Positions 7,559-18,269 are shown, counted from the first letter of the stretch. The stretch: DNA of 64,000 bases from an uncultured Collinsella sp. (GCA_902496455.1 CABVAY010000004.1:1-64000); one strand, 5' to 3'. Numbers and translations: made by a program. The notes: generated by a model from the letters alone, not told the origin.

Positions 7559-8524
7559 ATGGCTCAAAACGCACGTTCCCATCGAAAGCTCAAGATAGCC
7601 GGCATCGTTGCACTGGTGGTTGTCGTTGCGCTGCTCGGATTTGCCGGCAACTTTCTGTTTGACTTCGCGCTGAATCCCCGCGCGCCATACACCATGAAGA
7701 TGATGCAGGATAGCAAGAACGACAAAGAAGGCGAGCAGCCGGATGCCGAGGATACCGAGGCACGGGCGTGGTTTAAGGAAAACCGCGAGAGCAGCAGCCT
7801 CACCGCGAACGACGGGACCGAGCTTGCCGCCTGGTATTTTGCTGCGTCGGAGAGCACGCACGACTACGCCGTCTGCCTGCATGGATATACCAACGAGCCC
7901 ATCGGTATGGCCCGATACGTCAAGCGATTCCACGACCGCGGCATGAACGTACTCGCACCCGCCGCACGCGCCCACGAGCGCTCCGGCGGCGACTATATCG
8001 GCATGGGCTGGCCCGAGCGCCTCGATGTCGTCGCATGGATCGAGCGAATCGTTCAGGCTGACCCCGAGGCGCGCATCCTGGTCTTTGGCGAGTCGATGGG
8101 TGCGGCAACCGCCATGAACGTCGCGGGGGAACCTCTGCCCGCAAACGTGAAATGCATTATCGAGGACTGCGGCTATACGAGTGTTTGGGACGAGTTTTCT
8201 CTGCAGCTCAAGGACGTGTTCGGCCTGCCCAGCTTTCCCTTGCTCGATATAGCAAACTTGGTGTGCAACGCGCGCGCGGGCTACGACTTTCATAAGGCGA
8301 GCAGTGTGGAGCAACTCAAACACGCGACGGTTCCCATGCTGTTTATCCACGGCGACCAGGACACCTTTGTACCGTACAGTATGCTCGACCAAAACTACGA
8401 CGCGTGCGCCAGCAAGGTCAAGCAAAAGCTCACCGTCCATGGCGCCACCCACGCCAAGAGCGCGCAGGTCGACCCCGAACTCTACTGGAACACGGTCGAC
8501 GACTTCCTCGACGAGTATTTTTAG
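7559..8524 (+). CDS. Membrane-anchored alpha/beta hydrolase (YqkD-like)
   Basis: 321 residues. An N-terminal membrane anchor (residues ~12-40, IVALVVVVALLGFAGNFLF) is followed by an alpha/beta hydrolase fold. The nucleophile elbow is GESMG, the acid is in HGDQDTFVP, and the catalytic His is in HGATHAKS; HGYTNEPIG forms the oxyanion region. The protein resembles serine esterases/acyl hydrolases such as Bacillus YqkD; the substrate is unknown. ATG 7559 follows AGGAG with 7 nt spacing. It has its own promoter with twin operators and its own terminator, so it is a regulated single-gene unit. Confidence 0.85.
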   Translation: MAQNARSHRKLKIAGIVALVVVVALLGFAGNFLFDFALNPRAPYTMKMMQDSKNDKEGEQPDAEDTEARAWFKENRESSSLTANDGTELAAWYFAASESTHDYAVCLHGYTNEPIGMARYVKRFHDRGMNVLAPAARAHERSGGDYIGMGWPERLDVVAWIERIVQADPEARILVFGESMGAATAMNVAGEPLPANVKCIIEDCGYTSVWDEFSLQLKDVFGLPSFPLLDIANLVCNARAGYDFHKASSVEQLKHATVPMLFIHGDQDTFVPYSMLDQNYDACASKVKQKLTVHGATHAKSAQVDPELYWNTVDDFLDEYF

Positions 8525-8574
8525 GCAAATAGTACGGTTTACTGGTCTATCTGACCCCCTAGCACTTCCGAAAA

Positions 8575-8609
8575 GCCGCCCGTGGGTACTGTGCTCACGG
8601 GCGGCTTTT
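8575..8609 (+). terminator. Rho-independent terminator
   Basis: A 10-bp GC stem (GCCGCCCGTG/CACGGGCGGC) is followed by TTTT. AAAA precedes it on the other strand, so it could also stop the convergent DUF362 gene. Confidence 0.85.
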
Positions 8610-8657
8610 ACTAACAGTTGTGCTACAAAGGCGCTTGTTTTGTCTAATAGCTAGGTG

Positions 8658-9863
8658 CTACTTGACCTCGATGAGCTCATACTCGCTCGTGCCCAGGCCG
8701 ATCTTCTCGGCATGCGCGATGCACACGCGCCAGTCGGTGTCGGGATGCGTGATGCAGAAGGGATCCTTGGCCTGCTCGCCCTCCAGATGCTCGTGGTTAT
8801 GCTCCATCTTGGCCGCGCTATCGGTGAGCTCGGTGTTGGGCAGCGGCTCAGACGCCATGACGGCGTCGGCGCAGGCCTGGTCGATGGCGACCGGGTCGAA
8901 GCTCGCGAACATGCCGATGTCGTTGACGATAGGCGTATCGTTTTCGGGATGGCAGTCGCAGTTGGGACTGATGTCCATGGCAAGCGAGATGTGGAAGCTC
9001 GGGCGGCCGTCGACGACGGCCTTCGTATACTCGGCGATCTTGCAGTTGAGCACGTCGGCCGCGGCCTCATAACCGGGCTTGATGCAGTCCTGGTTGCATG
9101 CCGCAATGCAGCGTCCGCAGCCCACGCAGCGATCGTGGTCGATGGCAGCCACGTGCACCGTGCGAGTAGCGCCGCTGGCAAGCTCGCGCTCGCGGGTGCC
9201 GTCGAACGAGATAGCGTTGTGCGCGCAGATCTTTTCGCAGGCATGGCAGCCAACGCAGTGCTCGGTCGCGACGTTCGGCTTGCCGGCGGCATGCTGCTCC
9301 ATCTTGCCGGCACGGCTGCCGCCTCCCATGCCCAGGTTCTTCATGGCGCCGCCAAAACCGGCCTGCTCATGGCCCTTAAAGTGGGTGAGGCTGATCACGA
9401 TATCGGCATCCATGAGCGCCTGACCGATCTTGGCCTCGTGCACGTACTCGCCGCCCTCGACCGGGACGAGCGCCTCGTCGGTGCCCTTGAGGCCGTCGGC
9501 AATGATGATCTGGCAACCCGTAGCATACGGGGTAAAGCCGTTCTGGTAGGCGGTATCGATGTGCTCGAGCGCGTTTTTGCGGCTACCGACATAGAGCGTA
9601 TTGCAGTCGGTGAGGAAGGGCTTGCCGCCCAGCTCCTTCACGACGTCCGCGACGGCGCGGGCGTAGTTGGGGCGCAAAAAGCTCAGGTTGCCCAGCTCGC
9701 CAAAGTGAATCTTGATGGCGACGAACTTGTTCTCAAAGTCGATCTGCTCGATACCGGCGTGACGGATGAGGCGCTTGAGCTTGTCGAGCTGGCTCTCGCG
9801 AGCATGCGTGCGCAGGTTGGTGAAGTACACCTTAGCGGGTGCTGCGGGTGCAGTTGCGGTCAT
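8658..9863 (-). CDS. DUF362 protein with two [4Fe-4S] ferredoxin motifs
   Basis: 401 residues. The DUF362 domain comes first (VAIKIHFGELGN, FLTDCNTLYVGSR, LTHFKGHEQAGFGGAMKNLGMG). A 2x[4Fe-4S] insertion follows at about 195-260: CVGCHACEKICAHNA and CVGCGRCIAACNQDC, eight cluster cysteines present. The C-terminal part is DUF362 again, with SPNCDCHPENDTPIV and FASFDPVAIDQA. These proteins are widespread in anaerobes as putative redox carriers; no biochemical function is assigned. A single-gene unit; GAGGGG precedes the ATG. Confidence 0.9.
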   Translation of the reverse strand: MTATAPAAPAKVYFTNLRTHARESQLDKLKRLIRHAGIEQIDFENKFVAIKIHFGELGNLSFLRPNYARAVADVVKELGGKPFLTDCNTLYVGSRKNALEHIDTAYQNGFTPYATGCQIIIADGLKGTDEALVPVEGGEYVHEAKIGQALMDADIVISLTHFKGHEQAGFGGAMKNLGMGGGSRAGKMEQHAAGKPNVATEHCVGCHACEKICAHNAISFDGTRERELASGATRTVHVAAIDHDRCVGCGRCIAACNQDCIKPGYEAAADVLNCKIAEYTKAVVDGRPSFHISLAMDISPNCDCHPENDTPIVNDIGMFASFDPVAIDQACADAVMASEPLPNTELTDSAAKMEHNHEHLEGEQAKDPFCITHPDTDWRVCIAHAEKIGLGTSEYELIEVK

Positions 9864-9950
9864 AGATCTATCCCCTCGGTCTATATGGCGTTACAGACAT
9901 AAGAGGATGGTACCAGTTAAAGCAGAGGTAAAGTCAAGTACGGCACCTAG

Positions 9951-10130
9951 TCATTGGGGACAGACTTAAATGACTGAAACCACTCATTGGGGACAGACTT
10001 AAATGAGTGCCTCGCCACTGGGCGCTAGGGACGTTCCTTTCCTGCCGGCAGCTGGGGGCAGTCCTTGCCCCAGCCTGGCCAGCGAGTCGGCGAGTCAGCA
10101 AAGACTGTCCCCGATGACTACTCTTGGACT
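9951..10130. repeat. GGGGAC-family intergenic repeat cluster
   Basis: TCATTGGGGACAGACTTAAA occurs twice in 50 bp (9951 and 9984). Then come CTAGGGACGTTCC, CTGCCGGCAG and finally GACTGTCCCC with GATGACTACTC. It fills the gap between the DUF362 and FtsX-type genes and overlaps the 3' end of the latter by a few codons. It shares words with the copies at 1551, 57557 and 59486. Confidence 0.8.
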
Positions 10131-12784
10131 TTGAGTGCCTCGGCCAGGCCCACACGTTTGATGGAACGCATGTGCAGCAACGCCACGACCAGATAGGTTG
10201 CAAAGCCGATTCCTGCGCACGCCGCCATGGACCACCAGGGCACGTAGATCTCGATATTGCCGTTGTAGGCGAGCAGCATCGAGCGGAAGATGGCCGTGAG
10301 CGAGCCAATAATGACCGGCAGGCTCAGCACGAGCGACGCCGCCACGCACAACGTGATCGAGCGGATGTACAGATGCGAGATCTCGCTATCGCGATAGCCA
10401 AAGACTTTCATGTAGCTGATCGAACGGGCGCTGTGGTCGATCACCGCCTTGGTCAGCAGGTACATAAACAGCAGGAAGATAAACACCGCGAGCCCGATCA
10501 TCATTCCGATCATTTTGCTCATCATGCCGATGAACTGGTCGCCCACGGCCCGCATGTCGTCGGGCGTGGTATCGCCGGCAAAGTAACGAGCATCGAGGTC
10601 GAGCTTCTCGTCGCTCACATAGCCGTTAAAGTAGGCGGCGTCGTTGCCGAACAGTTCGTTAAAGTCGTCGATACTCATATAGATATTCATGTCCGACTTT
10701 GAGCCCCAGGTGGCGTCCTTGCCCGCGTACTCAAGGGAATAATGCTCCCCCTCGTACTTGTCGATGAGCGTGACCTTCTGGCCCTCGCTCCAGCCAAACT
10801 TGTCGAGCAGGCCGCTGCCAAAGACGACGCGCCCATCGCCAACGTCCAGCCCTTTCCAGTAGCGCGAATCGGGCGAGATGCCGTAGACAGAAATCGTCTC
10901 CTCGCCATTACCATCGCCGCGGTCGTATTGCAGCTGGTAAACGGCATATTTCTCGGCCTGCGCGATTGCGCCCGCGCCGTTGTCAATCGTGTTGACCGGG
11001 TGGATATCGTCGTTGACAGCGTCAATCTTAGAGGCCTTGTCGATCAGGTCGATAGCCTCGTCGCGGTTGCAGCCGAAGGCATCGGCAAGGTCATCGAGGC
11101 GCGCATAAAGCGCATCCTTCTTGTCCTGGACCTTGGCAAGCGCATCCTGCGCTGCGGTCAGGCTCTCGGCAGACGGAGATGCGGTCGCGGCATCAGCTGC
11201 CGTCTGCGCCGCATCGGCCGCGTCGTCAAGCTCGTCATCGGCATCCTGAGCGGCGGAAAGCAGCGCGCCGTCAACCGGCTGCAAGCGCTCGAGTGCCGAC
11301 CACTGCTCGCGCTCCTCGGCAGTACCCTCGAGCTCCAGCGGCGCCTTGAGCGTGTACTGGTGCTCGGCGACCAGGCCTGTCTCGAGGTTGTCCGCATAGT
11401 GCGTCATCGTGGGCAGAATCGCCAGGCCAAAGAGCAGCAGCAGCGACGCAAACGCAATGCCCACGAAGAGCGTGGCGAAGTTGCCCAGGTTGCGCAGGAA
11501 GATACGCAGGCGGAAGCGGGAAACAAAACCCATGCGCTCCGGCAGCTGCAAGCCGCGCTTGGTGCCCGATTTGCCGCTCGCCTCGTGACGAAGGAACTGC
11601 AACGGCGTCTTGCCCATCTTGCGAAGCAGACCAACCAGCGTGATGAGGACGAGCGCGGCGGCGGGAACTACGGCGCACTTCACAAAGATCTCCCAGCTCC
11701 AGTACACCTGGAAGGGCGGCAGGCTATACGAACCGTAATAGAGGCTGCGCATGGGCTCGGTAAAGAACACAACGCCGAGCGCAGTGCCCAAAAGCGCCGC
11801 GACCACGCCCACGATAGCGGGAAGCGCAAGGTAGTGCAGCACGATCTCGCGTCGACGATAGCCGCTGGCGAGCAGCGTGCCGATGATGGCGCCCTCCTCC
11901 TCGATGGTGGCGTCGGTAAGGACCACAAAGACGAACGCCATGATCACGATGATGATGTCGAGCAGCGTCATCCACATCATAGAGTCGCCGTCCACGTCAT
12001 CGCGCGCATAGCCAATGCCCTGATTGGAATCGGCGTCGATCAGATCGTCCACGCGCGCATCGGCGTCGGTCAGTGCCTCGACCATATCTTGCTCGGCGTC
12101 GATGCGGTCCGCGGTGGGGAGGTCGCGATCGGTAAAGGTGAAGGAGTAGGTGTAGGCGGGTGCGCCGCCGGCATCTTCGAGCGCGGCAAAGCCGCCATCG
12201 GTGACCTCGGCCACGCCGTACGTGATGGTGTTCACCGTAAAGTCCGAATTGTCGAGGAACAGCGCCTGGCTATCGGGCTGGGTCATGATGCCGCAGATGA
12301 TGTAGGTGCGGCCCTCAGGCTCAACCTTATCGCCCACGGCGAGGTCGTTGTTGGTGGCGAAGACACGGTCGATGGCTACCTCATCGTCCGTCTTGGGCTC
12401 CCTGCCCTCACAGTAGGACGCGATATCGACCTTGGTGCGGTGCGCATAGGTGCGCAGCGTGCGCTTGGTGCCGTCGTCGCCGGCGGTCTTTTTGATGATG
12501 GCGTCGATGGAGAAATTCTTGTAGAGCGTGACGCCGCCGACGTCGTCGGCCGCGTCCTCGGCGGCCTTGAGCTGCTCGTCGGTAGCCTCGAAGGAGGTGG
12601 TCACGCGGCCGTCCTCAATCGTGTAGTCGTCGCGTATGTCGTCGATAAGGCAACCGATGGAATGCGCCGCGAGCAAAAAGCCCGAGGTAAGGGCAATGCT
12701 TCCGCACATAAGCAAAAAGATGCCCAGGTACTTGCCGATATTGCGGCGCAGCTCGCGCGGGAGACGTTTTGCGAGAGGTGTCAT
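10118..12784 (-). CDS. FtsX-like ABC transporter permease, large
   Basis: About 888 residues, arranged as two FtsX modules. TM1 is near the start (YLGIFLLMCGSIALTSGFLL). A large extracytoplasmic domain follows, then three TMs at ~280-400 (MMWMTLLDIIIVIMAFVFVV). A second membrane-anchored domain carries an Ala/Asp-rich coiled-coil insertion at ~520-590 (DDELDDAADAAQTAADA), and three C-terminal TMs follow. The family exports lipids, peptides or drugs or transduces force rather than importing. The stop of the upstream ATPase gene is 8 bp before this ATG, so the pair forms one transporter. A TTG at 12799 is an alternative start. Confidence 0.85.
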   Translation of the reverse strand: MTPLAKRLPRELRRNIGKYLGIFLLMCGSIALTSGFLLAAHSIGCLIDDIRDDYTIEDGRVTTSFEATDEQLKAAEDAADDVGGVTLYKNFSIDAIIKKTAGDDGTKRTLRTYAHRTKVDIASYCEGREPKTDDEVAIDRVFATNNDLAVGDKVEPEGRTYIICGIMTQPDSQALFLDNSDFTVNTITYGVAEVTDGGFAALEDAGGAPAYTYSFTFTDRDLPTADRIDAEQDMVEALTDADARVDDLIDADSNQGIGYARDDVDGDSMMWMTLLDIIIVIMAFVFVVLTDATIEEEGAIIGTLLASGYRRREIVLHYLALPAIVGVVAALLGTALGVVFFTEPMRSLYYGSYSLPPFQVYWSWEIFVKCAVVPAAALVLITLVGLLRKMGKTPLQFLRHEASGKSGTKRGLQLPERMGFVSRFRLRIFLRNLGNFATLFVGIAFASLLLLFGLAILPTMTHYADNLETGLVAEHQYTLKAPLELEGTAEEREQWSALERLQPVDGALLSAAQDADDELDDAADAAQTAADAATASPSAESLTAAQDALAKVQDKKDALYARLDDLADAFGCNRDEAIDLIDKASKIDAVNDDIHPVNTIDNGAGAIAQAEKYAVYQLQYDRGDGNGEETISVYGISPDSRYWKGLDVGDGRVVFGSGLLDKFGWSEGQKVTLIDKYEGEHYSLEYAGKDATWGSKSDMNIYMSIDDFNELFGNDAAYFNGYVSDEKLDLDARYFAGDTTPDDMRAVGDQFIGMMSKMIGMMIGLAVFIFLLFMYLLTKAVIDHSARSISYMKVFGYRDSEISHLYIRSITLCVAASLVLSLPVIIGSLTAIFRSMLLAYNGNIEIYVPWWSMAACAGIGFATYLVVALLHMRSIKRVGLAEALKVQE

Positions 12785-12792
12785 GGCGCCGC

Positions 12793-13518
<726 letters not shown>

Positions 13519-13599
13519 TGTTAGCCTCGTACTACTTTAAGAACGTAATAGTAAACCTTGGCGAACTATTTTGGGGCGAGGGCTAGGATTTATTTCAGA

Positions 13600-14805
13600 C
13601 TAGGCGCGGGATTTGGCGCGTGCGAGAGTCAGGCCTACGGCGGCAATGGCGGCGGCGAAGAGCACGGTGACGCCCAGGTCGCAGGCGATGTCGCCCAACA
13701 CGGCAGACGTCAGGTCCGAAGCAAGCGCCTTGCCGATCGCGTCGTTCACCCAATACGTCGGCACAAAGTGCGCCACCGTCTGCACGGCCGAGCCCATGAG
13801 CGACAGCGGCATCCAAGCGCCGCCCAAAAACGTCATGAGCATGCCGAGCAGGTTGCCCACACCGTTGAGCAGCTCCTCACGCGCACCCAGGCTCGAAAGG
13901 GCAAAGCCAACGGCCAGAGGCGTGCACGCCAGGGCAAACGTCGCCGCCAGCGCCAGGCACACACGACCCACGCCGACCTCGGCAACCGCGCCGGCAAAGC
14001 CCACGACGCCCATCATGCTCGACACAAACCAGATGCAGACGGTGAGCACTGCGGCAGCCGCGAACACGGCAAGCGAGCGCTGGCGCTCGGAGACCGGGCC
14101 GGCATCCATACGACGCACGCGCTCGGGCTCGTTCATGCCCGAGAACACCAACCCCACCGATACGATGACCGACGAGATAATCGCGTACGCGCCAAAGTTG
14201 AAATACGACTCGAGCGTGGCGGCAGCCGTCGAGTCGACCTTGACCTGCTCGATCTGGACCTCCGCGCGCTTTGCAGCGGCATGCTCGGCAGCCTTGGCAA
14301 CGTCGCCGTTGGAGGCAGCGGGCTCAAGCGCCGCCGCAGCGCCCGCGAGCGAGATCCAGCGCGAGGCCTCGGCAGACGAAAGCGCCGCCGCCATGGTGCC
14401 GGAACCGTAGGTCACGTCGAGCTTGGGCAGGGCCTCCCCCGCGCGGGCAGCCGCAACGAGGTCGTCCTCAAACTCCTCCGGGATAAAGAACACGCAGTCG
14501 GCGCTGCCCTTGGCGCTGTTGCTCTTGGAGAGCGCGTCCGCAAGGTCGTACGTATCGTCGCCGATGCCCGTGACCAGCTCAAAACGCGAACCCAGATGCT
14601 TGGTAAGCGCACGCGAAAGGTCGCTGTCGTCGCGGTCGACCACGATCACGTTGGCATCGTAGGGCTTGTACTCGGTGAGCTGCGACGAGTTCCAGCTCAC
14701 CGATGCCGCGATGAATACGCCCATGAGCGAGATGAACACCGTATAGATGAGCAGGTAGAACGGGTGCGCCAGCGCCATGCGAAGCGCGGTCTTAAAGGTG
14801 CTCAT
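13600..14805 (-). CDS. ABC-2 type permease (second of a pair)
   Basis: 401 residues: one TM at the N-terminus (FYLLIYTVFISLMGVFIAASV), an extracytoplasmic domain of about 150 residues (EYKPYDANVIVVDRDDSDLS...), then five TMs at the C-terminal end (AYAIISSVIVSVGLVFSG; VCLALAATFALACTPLAVGF). This is the YhgE/ABC-2/LnrM-N layout. The ATG at 14805 follows AAGGAG and overlaps the upstream permease gene by 14 bp. Probably a heterodimer with that permease, energised by the 15988-16926 ATPase; drug or lipopeptide export is inferred from the neighbouring two-component system. Confidence 0.85.
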   Translation of the reverse strand: MSTFKTALRMALAHPFYLLIYTVFISLMGVFIAASVSWNSSQLTEYKPYDANVIVVDRDDSDLSRALTKHLGSRFELVTGIGDDTYDLADALSKSNSAKGSADCVFFIPEEFEDDLVAAARAGEALPKLDVTYGSGTMAAALSSAEASRWISLAGAAAALEPAASNGDVAKAAEHAAAKRAEVQIEQVKVDSTAAATLESYFNFGAYAIISSVIVSVGLVFSGMNEPERVRRMDAGPVSERQRSLAVFAAAAVLTVCIWFVSSMMGVVGFAGAVAEVGVGRVCLALAATFALACTPLAVGFALSSLGAREELLNGVGNLLGMLMTFLGGAWMPLSLMGSAVQTVAHFVPTYWVNDAIGKALASDLTSAVLGDIACDLGVTVLFAAAIAAVGLTLARAKSRA

Positions 14806-15979
14806 AGCGACTCCTTCCAAAGATCAGCGTAGCGGCGGCGACAAACACCAGGGCCATCAGGACGAGCGCGCCCGCGCGAACAGCGAAGGGCCCCAGGTCC
14901 TCAAAGAAATACAGGCGATTGAACATGTCGCAGATGAGCTTGACGGGGTTGAACCAGCACTCGGCCGGGCAGGCGCGGGCGACGTCGTCGGCAAGCGCCA
15001 TCGCCGGCTCGCCGTAGAGGCCGGCGAACAGGGCGCACGTGGTAGCAAAGCCCGTGAGGATGCCGGACTTGGACGCCTTGCCGCCCTTAACGGGAAGTGT
15101 GCCCACAAAGAGTCCCAGGCCCGTGGCGGCAAGCGCGGAAGCGGCGCCGCCCACCAGACACAGCCCCTCGCGCCCGCCAAAGTCGACGCCCACGACCAGG
15201 CGCACGTAGCCGATTGCGATCGCCATCGAGGCGAAGGAAACCAGCCACGAGCCGACAAAGATGCCGGCCAGCGACGCCGTCTTGGAAAGGCTGCCCACGC
15301 AGCGACGCGCGCCAAGGCCCGACAGATTGGGCTGCAGATCGACGACGCTCAAGGCGGCAAACTCGGCAGACATCATCGCGACCAGGCCAAAGAGCGCGTA
15401 ATAGTAGATGACCGTGCCATCGGGTGTGGTGCGTGTCAGGCTTACGCGGCGGGTACTGCCCTCGAGCGACAGGGCGCGCGCAACCGCCTCCGGGTCGGCG
15501 AGCGCCGCCGGGCTGTCCTGGGCAATCTGGGACATGAGCTCGGCATTTTGTGTATACGAGCTTGCCACCGTCTCCAGAATGCTGCGATCGGTGAGCACCG
15601 ATGAGGCACGCGAGCTGTCGTAGCTCGATAGCAGTGTGAGCTTGGGTACGCCTGCGTCGTCGACCGTATAGATGCCCGCAACCTCGCCGGCCTTAAGCGC
15701 ACGGTTCGCATCGGCTGCGTCGTCGCACTCGTGAATCTCGAGCAGCTGATCGTCGCTCTCCTTGGCAAGCGACGTCGCCACGTCCTTAAAGGTCGAGGCG
15801 TCCCAGGCCTCGTCCGCTATGACGGCAACCGGCACCGGGTCGACCGTGCCGTCGGAGCTGAGGTTCGCGAACATAAACATAAACATCGTGGAAAGCGCGA
15901 CGGGAAAGACCGCGCCCCAAACCCATGTACTCGGCCGGCGCAGCAGCGTCTTGACCGTAATGATAATGGTGTTGAACAT
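14792..15979 (-). CDS. ABC-2 type permease (first of a pair)
   Basis: 395 residues with the same layout as its neighbour: a TM near residue 25, an extracytoplasmic domain (DPVPVAVIADEAWDASTFKDV), and a C-terminal membrane block (YYYALFGLVAMMSAEF; GIFVGSWLVSFASMAIAIGYV). The ATG at 15979 lies 8 nt after GGGGGC. The gene starts 8 bp past the ATPase stop and overlaps the next permease, so all three are one operon. Confidence 0.85.
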   Translation of the reverse strand: MFNTIIITVKTLLRRPSTWVWGAVFPVALSTMFMFMFANLSSDGTVDPVPVAVIADEAWDASTFKDVATSLAKESDDQLLEIHECDDAADANRALKAGEVAGIYTVDDAGVPKLTLLSSYDSSRASSVLTDRSILETVASSYTQNAELMSQIAQDSPAALADPEAVARALSLEGSTRRVSLTRTTPDGTVIYYYALFGLVAMMSAEFAALSVVDLQPNLSGLGARRCVGSLSKTASLAGIFVGSWLVSFASMAIAIGYVRLVVGVDFGGREGLCLVGGAASALAATGLGLFVGTLPVKGGKASKSGILTGFATTCALFAGLYGEPAMALADDVARACPAECWFNPVKLICDMFNRLYFFEDLGPFAVRAGALVLMALVFVAAATLIFGRSRYEHL

Positions 15980-15987
15980 GGCGCCCC

Positions 15988-16926
15988 CTAGTCGCGCAGC
16001 TCGCGGCCGGTGATCTCGAGGAACACGTCGTTGAGGGTCGGTGGCTCGCTCCACACGCGGCCGAGCGCCACGTCGGCGGCGCGCAGCGTGTCGAGGATGT
16101 CGACCAAATTGTGCGGGCTCGCTTCGCAGGTGCAGACGAGCTCGCCGCCGGACAGCTCAACCGAAAGCACGTGCTCGAGGGCGCGCAGCCGCTCGACCGT
16201 GGCGGTCTCGACGGCGCCCACCTCGACGGTCACGCGCTCGCCCATCTGAATCATGCGTTTGAGCTCGTCGTTGGTGCCCTGCGCCAGCACGCGGCCGCCG
16301 TCCATGATCATGATGCGGCTGCAGATCTGCTCGACTTCCTCCATGTAATGGCTGGTATACACCACCGTGGCGCCCTCGTCGCGCAGGCGGCAGATGCCCT
16401 CCAGGATGGCGTTGCGGCTCTGCGGGTCGACCGCCACCGTGGGCTCGTCAAAGAAGATGAGCTCGGGCTTGTGCGCGATGCCGCAGGCGATGTTGAGGCG
16501 ACGCGCCAGGCCGCCCGAGAGCTTGCCAGGGCGGAACTTAGCAAAGTCGCCCAGCCCGACAAAGTCGATCGCCTCGTCTACCAGCGCACGGCGGCGCTTG
16601 CGGTCGTTGACGTACAGGCTACAGAAATAGTCGATGTTCTCGCGCACCGTGAGCTCGTCGAACACCGCTACCTGCTGCGGCACCACGCCTATGCGGCGCT
16701 TGAGGTCGTAGCGGGCGGGCGTCATGGGCTCGCCGAACAGCTCGATGGTGCCTTTGTCGTAGGCGAGCAGCTGCAGAATGCAGTTGATGGACGTGGTCTT
16801 GCCCGAGCCGTTGGGGCCCAGCAGGCCAAAGATCTCGCCGGGGGCGATGCTCAGGTTAAAGTGGTCGAGCGCGATAAGATCGTCGTAGCGCTTGACGAGG
16901 TTTTCGACGTGGACGATGTCTGTCAT
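15988..16926 (-). CDS. ABC transporter ATPase of a LnrL/CcmA-like drug exporter
   Basis: 312 residues. Walker A GPNGSGKTT, Q-loop PQQVAVFDELT, signature LSGGLARRLNIA, Walker B LIFFDEPTVAVDP, switch TSHYMEE. A C-terminal ~80-residue regulatory domain follows (VTVEVGAVETATVERLRAL), as in drug-exporter ATPases such as DrrA and LnrL. It is the first gene of a three-gene operon that runs away from the histidine kinase gene across a ~200-bp divergent promoter region, the usual layout for antibiotic-sensing exporters. Confidence 0.9.
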   Translation of the reverse strand: MTDIVHVENLVKRYDDLIALDHFNLSIAPGEIFGLLGPNGSGKTTSINCILQLLAYDKGTIELFGEPMTPARYDLKRRIGVVPQQVAVFDELTVRENIDYFCSLYVNDRKRRRALVDEAIDFVGLGDFAKFRPGKLSGGLARRLNIACGIAHKPELIFFDEPTVAVDPQSRNAILEGICRLRDEGATVVYTSHYMEEVEQICSRIMIMDGGRVLAQGTNDELKRMIQMGERVTVEVGAVETATVERLRALEHVLSVELSGGELVCTCEASPHNLVDILDTLRAADVALGRVWSEPPTLNDVFLEITGRELRD

Positions 16927-17111
16927 GAGGCGGCCCTTCCGTTGATTGCGGCCCGGTACGATTGCATCATCGCAGGAGCCGCCGGCGCACGCCAGTGAGC
17001 TTTGTCACGAGTGCGGGGCTTGGCCGTGCGGCCCGCCGACGTCCCCGCTTTGCCGCACGGGAGGAATGTCACGGTTGCGCAGGCGGCTCCTCCACCACGC
17101 GCGGGTTCGCG

Positions 17112-17117
17112 TACAAT
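17112..17117 (+). promoter_or_regulatory. -10 box placed for a leaderless kinase mRNA
   Basis: TACAAT ends 6 bp before the ATG at 17124, which puts the expected transcription start on or next to the A of the start codon. No ribosome-binding site is seen there and no clear -35. Confidence 0.45.
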
Positions 17118-17123
17118 ACCCGT

Positions 17124-18269
17124 ATGAACAGGCTTTTCGACAAATCGATCGTGCTGGCGTGCTGCATTGCGGCCGCCATGGGCCTTGCTGTGGACGCTCG
17201 CCTGGTCGCGGCGTTTTGCCTTGGCGTTATTGCCACCTCGCTGGCCGAGGTCGTACAGGGGGAACGCACACGCCACGCAAGCGAGACCGCAAGTTACGCT
17301 TACATCATCGCGGCTGTCTTCGTGCCGACGTTTGTGCCGTTTGCGCCTCTCGCCCTCTATGACATCGCGCGACGCGTGCGCCGTGAACGCATCTGGCCCG
17401 CGCTGGCGATTGGCGCAGTGTTTGTCTGCGCGCTTGTCGCGGACCTTCGCGGCGGCGCGCTCACCACCCGAACGCTGCTGCTAACCGCCATCCTTTCGGT
17501 CGCCGCCACGTTGCTGTCGCTGCGCACCGCGCAGCTGGAGCGCGAACAGGAACGCATGCGTCGCACCCGCGACGAGCTGCAAGAACGAGCCCTCGCGCTC
17601 GAAGCGCGCAACCGTGACCTTGCCGACCGCCAGGACTACGAAGTCGAGCTCGCGACGCTCGCCGAACGCGCCCGCATCGCGCGCGAGATCCACGATAACG
17701 TCGGGCACCAGCTCACGCGCGCCTCACTGCAGGCCGAAGCCCTACGCGTGGTCCACGCCGACGAGCCCAGGGTTGCCGCCGATTTCGCCGACGTCAAACG
17801 CACGGTTGACGAGGCGCTCCAGCTTGTGCGCACCAGCGTCCACGCGCTCAACGACAACGCCGTCGACCTTTCCGTGCAGCTCGAACGCATTGTTGAAGGC
17901 GCGCGCTCGGACGGCGGCCCGCAGATTGAGCTTGAAGTTTTGGCCGAGCATGCACCCGCAAACGTCGCCAACTGTTTTGCGGCGGTCCTGCGCGAGGCGC
18001 TTTCCAACGCCATGCGCCACGCTTGCGCCCAAACCGTCACCGTACGATGCATGGAGCATCCGTCGTTTTACCAGCTTGTCGTTACCGACGATGGCGCGGG
18101 CGGGGTCCAAGCAAGCGGCCGCGGCGCTGCGGAGGGCATGGGGCTCGCCTCCATGCGCGAGCGCATCGAGGCGCTTGGCGGCGCCTTCACCGCCGGCCCG
18201 CGTGCCAGCGCCGGCGGCTGGCGCGTGTTTGCCACCGTTCCCAAACAGCAAGGAGATGAGGACCGATGA
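17124..18269 (+). CDS. Sensor histidine kinase, HisKA_3 (NarL) type
   Basis: 381 residues: five or six hydrophobic segments over residues 1-~130 with almost no extracellular loops, a coiled-coil (ERMRRTRDELQERALALEARN), the HisKA_3 phosphoacceptor ARIAREIHDNVGHQL with His190, and a HATPase_c domain with LREALSNAMRH (N box), VTDDGAGG (G1) and GMGLASMRERIEALGG (G2). An intramembrane-sensing design of this kind is typical of kinases that detect membrane-active drugs. The stop overlaps the regulator start (ATGA). With the divergent ATPase-permease operon this resembles LnrJK-LnrLMN of Bacillus. Confidence 0.92.
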   Translation: MNRLFDKSIVLACCIAAAMGLAVDARLVAAFCLGVIATSLAEVVQGERTRHASETASYAYIIAAVFVPTFVPFAPLALYDIARRVRRERIWPALAIGAVFVCALVADLRGGALTTRTLLLTAILSVAATLLSLRTAQLEREQERMRRTRDELQERALALEARNRDLADRQDYEVELATLAERARIAREIHDNVGHQLTRASLQAEALRVVHADEPRVAADFADVKRTVDEALQLVRTSVHALNDNAVDLSVQLERIVEGARSDGGPQIELEVLAEHAPANVANCFAAVLREALSNAMRHACAQTVTVRCMEHPSFYQLVVTDDGAGGVQASGRGAAEGMGLASMRERIEALGGAFTAGPRASAGGWRVFATVPKQQGDEDR